32,056 nt of DNA from Alphaproteobacteria bacterium (GTDB lineage Bacteria; Pseudomonadota; Alphaproteobacteria; MPNO01; VGEU01). Positions 8,644-15,467 of this stretch are shown here, piece after piece. The notes under the pieces were generated by a model. The model did no database searches and was not told the origin of the DNA. It worked only from the letters and a program-made list of their open reading frames with translations. The position numbers were made by a program, and so were the translations under genes. The DNA is taken from assembly GCA_016869145.1 (NCBI GenBank), contig VGEU01000029.1, forward strand, positions 1 to 32,056, read 5' to 3'. Positions within the stretch are counted from its first letter, which is position 1; every line of letters starts with the position of its first letter.

Positions 8644-8673
8644 AGCATAGCCGAGGTTGTGGCCCAAGGGCAA
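8644..8673 (-). promoter_or_regulatory. Possible promoter of the PhyH-type dioxygenase gene
   Basis: On the minus strand TTGCCC (8673-8668), an 18-base spacer and TATGCT (8649-8644) precede ATG 8604, giving a leader of about 33 bases. An imperfect dyad with GGTT, GCCC, GGGC and AACC elements spans 8655-8676 and overlaps the spacer and -35. The hexamers match consensus only partly. Confidence 0.4.
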
Positions 8674-8740
8674 ACCGGGCGCGTTCTGACCGTCGCCGAT
8701 TGCGGTTAATCTCGCCCGATCCGCGACGAGCGAGGGAACG

Positions 8741-9535
8741 ATGCGCACCAACCGAATCCGCGAGCTGTGGGCAGCGGGCAAGCCCGTGGTCAACGCCTGG
8801 CTCCAGATCCCGAGCGGGTTTTCCGCCGAGGTCATGGCGCACATGGGCTGGGACGCGGTCACCGTCGACATGCAGCACGGCGTCGTCGACTACCAGGCCG
8901 CCGTCCAGATGTTCACCGCGATCTCGACGACGGCGGCGGTACCGATGGCGCGCGTGCCGTGGAACGATCCGGCGATCATCATGAAGGTGCTGGACGGCGG
9001 CGCCTACGGCTTGATCTGCCCGCTCGTCAACGACCGCGCCGAGGCGGAGCGCTTCGTCGGCGCCTGCCGCTACCCGCCGGAGGGCTATCGCTCGTCGGGG
9101 CCGATCCGCGCCGCGCTCTATGGCGGGCCCGACTACATTCAGCACGCCAACACGACCATCGTCACGATGGCGATGATCGAGACTCGCGAGGCGATCGCCA
9201 ATCTCGACGCCATCACCGCGACGCCCGGCCTCGACGGCATCTATATCGGGCCCTCGGACCTTTCGATGACCCATGGCGGCAGCCCCGGCCTCGACCAGAC
9301 CGACCCCAGGATCGTCGCGCTGATCGAGAAGGCGCTCGCCGCGGCGAAGCGGAACGGCATCAAGGCCGGCATCCAGACCAACAACGTCACCTATGCCAAG
9401 AGGATGGTCGCGCTCGGCTTCGATCTCGTCACCATCTTCTCCGACACCCGCCTGATGGTCGCCGCCGGCGCGCGCATGTTCCAGGAATGGCGTGAGGAGG
9501 CCGCGGCCGCGGCGAAACCGGGCTCGGTCTATTGA
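8741..9535 (+). CDS. HpcH/HpaI family class II aldolase
   Basis: A 264-residue metal-dependent pyruvate aldolase of the HpcH/HpaI family, whose best-known member cleaves 4-hydroxy-2-oxoheptanedioate to pyruvate and succinate semialdehyde at the end of homoprotocatechuate degradation. The catalytic set is visible: D43 and H46 (TVDMQHG), R71 (ARVPW), and metal ligands E147 (MIETRE) and D173 (GPSDLS). GAGGGA at 8732-8737 supports ATG 8741. The family is promiscuous and the actual substrate is unknown. In this context it could be the terminal C-C cleavage step for products of the neighbouring oxygenases. Divergent from the PhyH gene; 140 bases upstream of the molybdenum hydroxylase operon. Confidence 0.9.
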   Translation: MRTNRIRELWAAGKPVVNAWLQIPSGFSAEVMAHMGWDAVTVDMQHGVVDYQAAVQMFTAISTTAAVPMARVPWNDPAIIMKVLDGGAYGLICPLVNDRAEAERFVGACRYPPEGYRSSGPIRAALYGGPDYIQHANTTIVTMAMIETREAIANLDAITATPGLDGIYIGPSDLSMTHGGSPGLDQTDPRIVALIEKALAAAKRNGIKAGIQTNNVTYAKRMVALGFDLVTIFSDTRLMVAAGARMFQEWREEAAAAAKPGSVY

Positions 9536-9578
9536 GATTTGATGGCCGGCCCCGAGCGGCGATGGTGACCGGACCGCG

Positions 9579-9607
9579 TTGATGTTGTAGGTTCAACCAA
9601 CAATAAC
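9579..9607 (+). promoter_or_regulatory. Promoter of the two-subunit molybdenum hydroxylase operon
   Basis: TTGATG (9579-9584), a 17-base spacer and AATAAC (9602-9607) match sigma70 hexamers at 4 of 6 positions each. It lies in the only AT-rich patch of the 140-base gap after the aldolase gene. The predicted leader to ATG 9676 is about 60 bases, with the ribosome binding site GGGGAGGA at 9663-9670. Confidence 0.5.
9585..9603. promoter_or_regulatory. Operator-like dyad, GntR/FadR-type consensus
   Basis: The 19-base site TTGTAGGTTCAACCAACAA is symmetric about 9594 except at positions 5 and 15. Its core AGGTTCAACCA fits the FadR-subfamily pattern TNGTNNNACNA at all fixed positions but the first. 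It fills the spacer of the promoter at 9579-9607, so bound repressor would block RNA polymerase. No GntR gene is in the window. Confidence 0.5.
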
Positions 9608-9675
9608 GACCCAGACGCGGACGTCCGCCTCGGGTGGGCGATACCGCCGGTCATCGCGCCACGGGGAGGATTCTC

Positions 9676-10128
9676 ATGGTCGCCTTCACCATCAATGGCC
9701 GTCCGGCCGACGTCGCCAAACCGCCGGCGACCTCGCTTCTATGGGTCATCCGCGAGCATCTCAACCTCACCGGCACGAAATTCGGCTGTGGTGCGGGGCT
9801 CTGCGGCGCGTGCACCGTGCACGTCGACGGCAAGGCCCTGTTCTCCTGCCAGACGCAGCTCGGCGAGGTCGCGGGCAAGGCCATCACAACGATCGAGGGC
9901 CTCTCGCCCAACGGCCAGCACGCCCTGCAGAAGGCATGGGTCGCCGAGCAGGTGCCGCAATGCGGCTACTGCCAGTCGGGCCAGATCATGAAGGCGGCCG
10001 AGCTCCTCGCCGCCAACAAGGCGCCCTCGCGCGAGGCGATCGTGCGCCACATGGACGGCCATCTCTGCCGCTGCGGCACGTATCTCCGGATCGTGCGCGC
10101 GATCGAACGCGCGGCGAAGGAGGCCTAG
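9676..10128 (+). CDS. (2Fe-2S)-binding small subunit of a xanthine-oxidase-type dehydrogenase (IorA-like)
   Basis: A 150-residue electron-transfer subunit with two [2Fe-2S] clusters. The plant-ferredoxin-like cluster uses the cysteines of GCGAGLCGACTVHVDG and the later FSC. The second uses CGYCQSGQ and CRCGTY near the C-terminus. ATG 9676 has GGGGAGGA just upstream; the longer in-frame GTG start at 9634 has no support. It is 2 bases before the molybdopterin subunit gene, the IorA/IorB order of isoquinoline 1-oxidoreductase. It has no signal peptide, so if the complex is periplasmic it would travel with the Tat-targeted large subunit. No FAD subunit is present, and the electron acceptor (cytochrome c or other) is not encoded here. 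Confidence 0.92.
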   Translation: MVAFTINGRPADVAKPPATSLLWVIREHLNLTGTKFGCGAGLCGACTVHVDGKALFSCQTQLGEVAGKAITTIEGLSPNGQHALQKAWVAEQVPQCGYCQSGQIMKAAELLAANKAPSREAIVRHMDGHLCRCGTYLRIVRAIERAAKEA

Positions 10129-10130
10129 TC

Positions 10131-12371
10131 ATGGTAACAAAGATTCGGGCAACAAAGATTCGGGCGACACAGACTCGAAAGACGGACCTCACGGTCGGAC
10201 GGCGCGGCTTCCTCGCCGGCGCCGGCGGGCTCACGGTCGCGATCGCGATCGGCGGAGGGACCGGCCTCGTCAACGCCCAGAGCGGCGCGGCCGACGCCAA
10301 GCTCAACGCCTGGGTGACGATCGGCGCCGACGACAGCATCACCGTGATGGCGCCCGCCGCCGAGATGGGACAAGGCATTCTGACGACGCTCGCCCTCGTC
10401 ATCGCCGAGGAGCTCGACGCCGACTGGTCCAAGGTGAAGACCGGGTGGGCGCCGCCCAATCACGCGATCTACGGCAATCCGCGCGCGGGCGGGTTCATGG
10501 TGACCGTCGCCTCGGTCGCCGTCGCCGGCTATTTCACGCCGCTCCGGCTCGCCGGCGCGCAGGCGCGTCGCATCCTTCTCGATGCGGTCGCCGAGGAATG
10601 GAAGGTCGCGCGCGGCGAGCTCACGACCGAACCGGGCCGCGTCGTCCACGCCGCCTCGAGCCGGCGCATCACCTATGGCGACATCGTGAAGTTCGCCAAG
10701 GTGCCGGCCGAGCCGCCGAAGATCGAGGAGGCCGAGCTCAAGCCCGCGAGCGCGTTCCGGTTCATCGGCCGCGACATGCCGCGGATGGACGTGCCGGCGA
10801 AGGTCGACGGCCGGGCCCGCTATGGCATCGATGTCAAGGTGCCGGGCATGGTCTACGCCGCGGTGCGGCTCGCGCCGCTCACCGGCGCCAAGCCCGCGAC
10901 CCTCGACGAAGCTCCCGCCCGGTCGGTCGCGGGCGTGACGCGCGTCCTCACCATGCCGTTCGGCGTCGCCGTGCTCGCCGAGACCATCGAGGCGGCATTT
11001 GACGGCCGCGACCGGCTCAGGCCGACGTGGAACACCGACGGCCTCGCGGGCGCGAGCTTCGACAGTGCCGCAGCACCCGCGCGCTATGCCGCGGCCGCGC
11101 GCGAGCCGGGCGGCAAGCCGCTCGTCGCCTGGTTCGAGAAGGGCGATGCCGCGAAGGCAATGGCGGAGGCGGCGCGGCGCATGACGGCCGAGTACGTCAC
11201 CGAGCACACCTATCACGCCCAGATGGAGCCGATGAACTGCACGGCGCAGGTCAGCGCCGACGGCAAGTCGGCCGAGGTCTGGGTCGGCACCCAGTCACCG
11301 ACGCCGCTCGTGGTCGCGGCGTCGCGCGCGCTCGGCACCGAGCCGCGCAACATCCGCCTCCACCAGCATTATCTCGGCGGCGGGTTCGGACGCCGGCATC
11401 TCCCCGACGCGGTCGTCCAGACCGTCCTCCTCGCCAAGGAGGCGGGCCGGCCGGTGAAGCTCGTCTGGACGCGCGAGGACGACTTCGTGCACGCCCAGAT
11501 GCGGCCCTTCACCTATCACCGGATCGAGGCCGGACTCGACGCGAAGAACGACGTGATCGCCTGGCATCATCGCCTGGTCGCCGAATCGGTCGATGCGCTG
11601 GTTACGCCGGCCCGCCTCGAGGCGAGCAAGGGCAAGGACCTCATCCTGCAACGCGGCCAGGAGCAGCCGTTCTACGGCATTCCGCACATGCTCGCCGACT
11701 GGGTGCGCGAGAACCACGGCACGCGGCTCTGCCCGTGGCGCGGCATCGGCGCCGGCTACAACAAGTTCGCCTCCGAATGCTTCCTCGACGAGATCGCGCA
11801 CGCCAAGGGCATCGACCCGCTCGACTTCCGCCTCGCACTGACCGAGGGCCAGCCGCGGGCCCAGGCGGTGATCCGCGCGGTAGCCGAGCTCGCCGATTGG
11901 CGGCGCAAGCGCGACGGCCGCGGCCTCGGCCTCGCCTTCACCGACTATCACGGCACGTTCTCGGCCGGGATCTCCGAGGTCTCGGTCGACCGCAACACCG
12001 GTCTGATCCGTGTCCACAACTACTGGCTCGCGATCGACGCCGGGCTCCCGGTGCAGCCGCAGAACATCGAGGCCCAGCTCGAGAGCGCGGCCATCTTCGG
12101 CATCGGCGCCGCACTCAAGGAGCAGGCCACGCTCAAGGCCGGTGCGGTGCAGGAGACGAATTATCACGACTACCCGCTGATCCGGATGAGCGAGGTGCCC
12201 GACATCCGGGTGCGCGTGCTCGCCACCGCGAACGCGCCGACCGGGATCGGCGAGGTCGGCCTGCCGCCGGCCGCGCCCTCGATCGGCAACGCGGTCTTCG
12301 CGCTCACCGGCAAGCGGCTTCGCCATCTGCCGATGACGCCCGAGCGCGTGCTCGCGGCCATGCGAGCCTGA
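10131..12371 (+). CDS. Molybdopterin-binding large subunit, xanthine dehydrogenase family (IorB-like), Tat-exported
   Basis: A 746-residue molybdenum hydroxylase subunit of the isoquinoline 1-oxidoreductase beta type, which hydroxylates carbons next to ring nitrogen or oxidises aldehydes using water. A Tat signal is seen: an n-region rich in Lys/Arg, GRRGFLAGAGG (about residues 23-33), a hydrophobic stretch, then NAQSG. Molybdenum-cofactor segments include EMGQGILTTLALVIAEEL, GGGFGRRH, and the late GIGEVGLPPAAPSIGNA, whose Glu is the expected catalytic base. ATG 10131 lies 2 bases after the small subunit stop. The frame stays open far upstream, but that is shadow of the small subunit. The n-region carries a 15-base duplication. 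The substrate cannot be predicted; family members include aldehyde and N-heterocycle dehydrogenases. Confidence 0.92.
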   Translation: MVTKIRATKIRATQTRKTDLTVGRRGFLAGAGGLTVAIAIGGGTGLVNAQSGAADAKLNAWVTIGADDSITVMAPAAEMGQGILTTLALVIAEELDADWSKVKTGWAPPNHAIYGNPRAGGFMVTVASVAVAGYFTPLRLAGAQARRILLDAVAEEWKVARGELTTEPGRVVHAASSRRITYGDIVKFAKVPAEPPKIEEAELKPASAFRFIGRDMPRMDVPAKVDGRARYGIDVKVPGMVYAAVRLAPLTGAKPATLDEAPARSVAGVTRVLTMPFGVAVLAETIEAAFDGRDRLRPTWNTDGLAGASFDSAAAPARYAAAAREPGGKPLVAWFEKGDAAKAMAEAARRMTAEYVTEHTYHAQMEPMNCTAQVSADGKSAEVWVGTQSPTPLVVAASRALGTEPRNIRLHQHYLGGGFGRRHLPDAVVQTVLLAKEAGRPVKLVWTREDDFVHAQMRPFTYHRIEAGLDAKNDVIAWHHRLVAESVDALVTPARLEASKGKDLILQRGQEQPFYGIPHMLADWVRENHGTRLCPWRGIGAGYNKFASECFLDEIAHAKGIDPLDFRLALTEGQPRAQAVIRAVAELADWRRKRDGRGLGLAFTDYHGTFSAGISEVSVDRNTGLIRVHNYWLAIDAGLPVQPQNIEAQLESAAIFGIGAALKEQATLKAGAVQETNYHDYPLIRMSEVPDIRVRVLATANAPTGIGEVGLPPAAPSIGNAVFALTGKRLRHLPMTPERVLAAMRA
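10136..10165 (+). repeat. Perfect 15-base tandem duplication in the Tat signal n-region
   Basis: The unit AACAAAGATTCGGGC occurs at 10136-10150 and again, identical, at 10151-10165; a diverged third copy follows at 10166-10180. It encodes KIRATKIRAT then QTRKT, lengthening the basic n-region ahead of the twin-arginine motif. It is AT-rich compared with its surroundings. Confidence 0.9.
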
Positions 12372-12390
12372 GTAACCTGCCTCGTCGCGG

Positions 12391-12419
12391 CGAGGCCCCG
12401 GCGCGATGCCGGGGCCTCG
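12391..12419. terminator. Strong hairpin between convergent genes
   Basis: CGAGGCCCCGGC (12391-12402) and its exact complement (12408-12419) form a 12-bp stem around a 5-base loop. It lies 20 bases after the molybdoenzyme stop and 123 bases past the end of the convergent FAH gene. Neither side has a clear T-run, so it may act as a bidirectional but imperfect intrinsic terminator or an mRNA 3' end stabiliser. Confidence 0.6.
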
Positions 12420-12541
12420 GCAAGGCGTTAACGCCCGAGGTCAAGGATGGCTGGGTGGCCGTCTGGACGCTCTTCGACGGCGCGCGCAGCGCCAGATGCA
12501 CCCGGGTGATGGTGAGCGCGATCGCGGATCGAGGCCGCCGA

Positions 12542-13477
12542 TCACGGCGCGGGTGCGTATTTCCCCGAAAGCTGCGGCGTCGTCACGCCGTCGCGCTTCT
12601 TCTCGGCGTGCTCGAGCCGCGTATCGCGCGCCCAGGTCCGCTTCAGATCGTCGCGCACCGCGATCGACAAACGTCCGATGCGCTCGATCTCGAGCTCGAC
12701 CCGATCGCCGTCCATGAACGCCGACAGCCCGCGATGGTTGGTGCCGGTCGCGAGGATGTCGCCGGGATCGAGCGGGTGGATCGCGCTCACCCAGGCGATG
12801 CAGCGCGGGATCTTGTGCGCCATGTCGTCGGTGTTGAAGTCCTGCTTGAGCGCGCCGGCGACCCAGAGGCGCACCCGCAGCCTGTGCGGATCCGGCACCT
12901 CGTCCGCGGTCACGATGAAGGGGCCGATCGGCGCAAAGCTCTCGCGCGATTTCATCTGGTAGAACGTGTTCCCAGCCGGCGGTAGGCCACGCGCGGAGCC
13001 GTCGATGAAACAGGTATAGCCGAATACGTGGCCCATCGCCTCGGTCTCGCGCACGTGACGCGCGCGGCTGCCGATCACCACCGCGAGCTCGGCCTCGCCC
13101 TCGAAAATCGTCGCCGGCACGTCGGGCAGCACCATCGTGTCGCCGGGGCCGATCACCGAGCCGGGCGACTTGTGGAAGGCGTTGATCGGCGCCGGCTCGG
13201 CCCGCGTCCCGTCCTCCATGTAGTTGACCGCCATGCAGTCGATGTTGCCGGGCCTCGGCAATGGCGGGCGGATGCGGACGGACGCGAGCGGCTTCGCCGT
13301 GCCCTTGGCGGCGGCGTCCTCGAGGCGCTTGCGGTAGTCGGCGAAGCGCGCGATCAACCCGTTGATCAGATCGCCGGGCCCGAGATGCGGGATGTCGCGG
13401 ACGGCGTCCATGACGTCGACGATGCCGTCGCCCTTGACCACGCCGAGGCGGAAATCGTCGAAGTAGCCGATCCTCAT
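12542..13477 (-). CDS. Fumarylacetoacetate hydrolase (FAH) family protein
   Basis: A 311-residue FAH-fold enzyme. The family holds metal-dependent acylpyruvate hydrolases, 2-keto-4-pentenoate hydratases and oxaloacetate decarboxylases that finish ring-cleavage pathways. Metal-binding acids are visible as E128-x-E130 (EGEAELAVVIG) and D159 (CFIDGSAR, the usual NDVSAR site). Start is ATG 13477 (MRIGYFDDFR), preceded by GAGGAGGGG; in-frame upstream sequence is shadow of the dioxygenase beta gene. It is third in the minus-strand operon after the ring-hydroxylating dioxygenase alpha and beta genes, 20 bases after beta, so it probably acts on a ring-cleavage or keto-acid product of the same pathway. 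Confidence 0.9.
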   Translation of the reverse strand: MRIGYFDDFRLGVVKGDGIVDVMDAVRDIPHLGPGDLINGLIARFADYRKRLEDAAAKGTAKPLASVRIRPPLPRPGNIDCMAVNYMEDGTRAEPAPINAFHKSPGSVIGPGDTMVLPDVPATIFEGEAELAVVIGSRARHVRETEAMGHVFGYTCFIDGSARGLPPAGNTFYQMKSRESFAPIGPFIVTADEVPDPHRLRVRLWVAGALKQDFNTDDMAHKIPRCIAWVSAIHPLDPGDILATGTNHRGLSAFMDGDRVELEIERIGRLSIAVRDDLKRTWARDTRLEHAEKKRDGVTTPQLSGKYAPAP

Positions 13478-13497
13478 GGCAGCGCCCCTCCTCTGGT

Positions 13498-13998
13498 TCA
13501 GATGTTGTAGACGTCGAGCGCGCCGACGATGCGGTCGTCGTGGACGTAGACGGTCTTTCGCGCGATGCGAAGCCCGTCCGGCGCGCGGCGGAACACATAG
13601 TCGTAGCGCCCGCCGCGGAGCGTCGCACCGCGCGTCCGCGCGAAGCTGCGGACGAGCCAGGCCGCACTCGCCTCGAGCTCGGCGCCCCGGGTCGCGGTCA
13701 CGAGCACGCTGGTCACGAGATGGGCGGTGAACGGCAAGGGCTCGGTCGCCCATGAATCAGCGCTCTCGATCCGGAACACGCGCGCCTCTAGCCCGGCCTT
13801 GTCCATGTACATCAGGCTCACGTTGTTGTCGGGATCGGTCGTGAATCCGTCGTCGGACGCCCACGCCGGAACCCAGAAGATCGCATCGTCGGCATAGAGC
13901 GCGAGCCAGTCCGCCCAGCGTCGCGTATCGAGGAGGAAGGCCTCGCGCGCGACGATCGCCTCGACCTCGGCGGCGACGGCGCGATCGACCGGCACCAT
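13498..13998 (-). CDS. Aromatic-ring-hydroxylating dioxygenase, beta subunit
   Basis: A 166-residue small subunit with the NTF2-like fold found in Rieske non-heme iron oxygenases. Family segments are FLLDTRRWADWLALYADDAIFWVPA, the residues around DPDNNVSLMYMD, and a C-terminal VYVHDDRIVGALDVYNI. It has a structural role, forming mixed hexamers with alpha. Start is ATG 13998, which overlaps the alpha stop by one base (TGATG) and implies coupled translation; an upstream in-frame ATG at 14022 would add eight residues and is less likely. Length matches the family. Electron donors for the system (reductase, ferredoxin) are not encoded nearby. Confidence 0.92.
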   Translation of the reverse strand: MVPVDRAVAAEVEAIVAREAFLLDTRRWADWLALYADDAIFWVPAWASDDGFTTDPDNNVSLMYMDKAGLEARVFRIESADSWATEPLPFTAHLVTSVLVTATRGAELEASAAWLVRSFARTRGATLRGGRYDYVFRRAPDGLRIARKTVYVHDDRIVGALDVYNI

Positions 13999-15329
13999 CA
14001 CGACGCCAACCGCCGCCGCCACTCGCGGTAGAAGCCGTCGAAGGCGGTCTCGCTCTCGCGCCCGGGATTGCTGGTCAACGGCTCGACGCCGAGCGCGCGC
14101 GCCGCCTCATCGGCGCCCGCGATCATCGTGGCGCGGCCGAGCGCGAGGTCGTTCCACACGTGAGCGGACGCCTGCGAGCCGGCATGCGCACCCTCCATCG
14201 CCGCGACGTCGTCGGGGACCGCGAGGCTCGCGGGGAAGAAGAAGTCCTCGTATTTCCGGATGCGGGCGCGCCGGGCCGCCGCGCTTTCGCCGATCGGGGC
14301 GAGGCACCAGGTCTCGATCTCGGTGAGATCGACGGCGATCGGGCGCCAGATGCGGATGCAGGTAGAGGCCATGTCGTTGAGCAGGAGGTTGGGAAAGATC
14401 GTCACGGTGCGGCCGCGATCGATCATCCAGCGCACTTTCTCCGCCCCGTGGACGGCCTCGAGGCGCGCGCGGCGCTCGTGAAGCGGCACCGCCTCCGGCA
14501 TGCCGCGCGTCGACCAATTGATCATGTGGCCGTTCCGGAGCGTGTAGGCACCCGAGACGATCTTGTCGAGGGTGAGAATGCGCGCCGCCTCGGTCTTCTT
14601 CATGGGATCGTCGGCGCCGGTGCCGAGGAGCGAATCGCGGAACGACAGCGCGGTGCCGAAGCTCCGGTGCACCGTGGCGACATGATAGCCGTCGGTCGAA
14701 TTCTCGGTCTGGAGCTTCCAGTTGGCGCGCATCATGTAGACGCTCTCGCCCTTCAGGATCTCCATGCCCTGCTCGGACTGGTCCGCCATCAGGTCGATGA
14801 ACGCCCGCGCATCGCCGAGGAACTCGTCGAGCGGATCGACGGCGGCATCGAGACAGCCGAACACGAAGCCCTTATAGGTCGCGACCCGCGGCACCGCGGC
14901 GAGGCTGACCGACGCCCGTTCGATCGCCGAGCCGTGGAAGCCCTCCTCGGCGCGGATCATCACGCAGCGCCCGTCGGCGGCGTAGGACCAGCCGTGATAG
15001 CGGCAGGTGATGGTTCGCGCGGTCCCCGACCTGCGCGCGGTCAGCGCGGCGCCGCGATGGGCACAGGCGTTCAGGAAGGCCTTGATCGATCCGTCGGCCT
15101 GGCGGATCACGAAGACCGGCTGGCGGCCGATCGTGGTCGCGACATAGGCGCCGTGGGCCCGGATCTGGCTCTCGTGGCAGAGATAGATCCAGGATCGCCC
15201 GAAGATCCGCTCCATCTCGCGCTCGAACAGCGCCGGATCGAGGAACACCGACCGGTGAACCCGGAACACGCCTGGCCGCTCGTCGATATAGCCGGTCGGA
15301 TCGAACTCTGACGGCGCCGTGTCGGGCAC
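13998..15329 (-). CDS. Aromatic-ring-hydroxylating dioxygenase, alpha subunit (Rieske)
   Basis: The catalytic large subunit of a ring-hydroxylating dioxygenase, 443 residues from the GTG at 15329. The Rieske [2Fe-2S] ligands are C89, H91, C109 and H112 (CAHRG, then CRYHGWSY). The mononuclear iron site has H216 and H221 with bridging D213 (STDGYHVATVH), the same spacing as D205/H208/H213 of naphthalene dioxygenase. The carboxylate ligand is probably in the late PDDVAAMEG segment. GTG 15329 is chosen because GGGAGG sits 5 bases upstream and a TTGACA promoter lies further back; the longer ATG start at 15446 would overlap that promoter. Head of an operon with beta and FAH genes, divergent from the UbiD pair. 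Benzoate/anthranilate/phthalate-like substrates are possible; the specificity is not readable. Confidence 0.92.
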   Translation of the reverse strand: MPDTAPSEFDPTGYIDERPGVFRVHRSVFLDPALFEREMERIFGRSWIYLCHESQIRAHGAYVATTIGRQPVFVIRQADGSIKAFLNACAHRGAALTARRSGTARTITCRYHGWSYAADGRCVMIRAEEGFHGSAIERASVSLAAVPRVATYKGFVFGCLDAAVDPLDEFLGDARAFIDLMADQSEQGMEILKGESVYMMRANWKLQTENSTDGYHVATVHRSFGTALSFRDSLLGTGADDPMKKTEAARILTLDKIVSGAYTLRNGHMINWSTRGMPEAVPLHERRARLEAVHGAEKVRWMIDRGRTVTIFPNLLLNDMASTCIRIWRPIAVDLTEIETWCLAPIGESAAARRARIRKYEDFFFPASLAVPDDVAAMEGAHAGSQASAHVWNDLALGRATMIAGADEAARALGVEPLTSNPGRESETAFDGFYREWRRRLAS

Positions 15330-15359
15330 CCGCGCCTCCCTCGGATTGACGGGGCTCGA

Positions 15360-15388
15360 ATCGTCCTCGACCGCCTCGGGCCTGTCAA
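15360..15388 (-). promoter_or_regulatory. Promoter of the ring-hydroxylating dioxygenase operon
   Basis: On the minus strand TTGACA (15388-15383, perfect -35), a 17-base spacer and GACGAT (15365-15360) precede the GTG start at 15329 with GGGAGG in between; predicted leader is about 24 bases. The -10 is poor (3 of 6). The promoter supports the GTG start over the upstream ATG. Confidence 0.5.
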
Positions 15389-15467
15389 CTCGCGCGGTTT
15401 GCGATGGACGGCCCGTCGGGATGACCTTAGAAACGGGCCGACCCAACGGGACCGAAGGGATATCGAG

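Noticed and set aside
9741-10130. Upstream extension of the molybdoenzyme frame, suggesting fusion with the iron-sulfur subunit
   Set aside because: It is the +1/+2 shadow of the small subunit gene; the Tat signal begins at ATG 10131.
15399-15427. TTGCGA with a 17-base spacer as a promoter for the first UbiD gene
   Set aside because: The paired -10 (TGACCT) is too far from consensus to call.
15330-15446. Longer alpha-subunit start at ATG 15446
   Set aside because: The extra 39 residues cover the TTGACA promoter region and have no ribosome site; GTG 15329 has GGGAGG at 5 bases and gives normal length.
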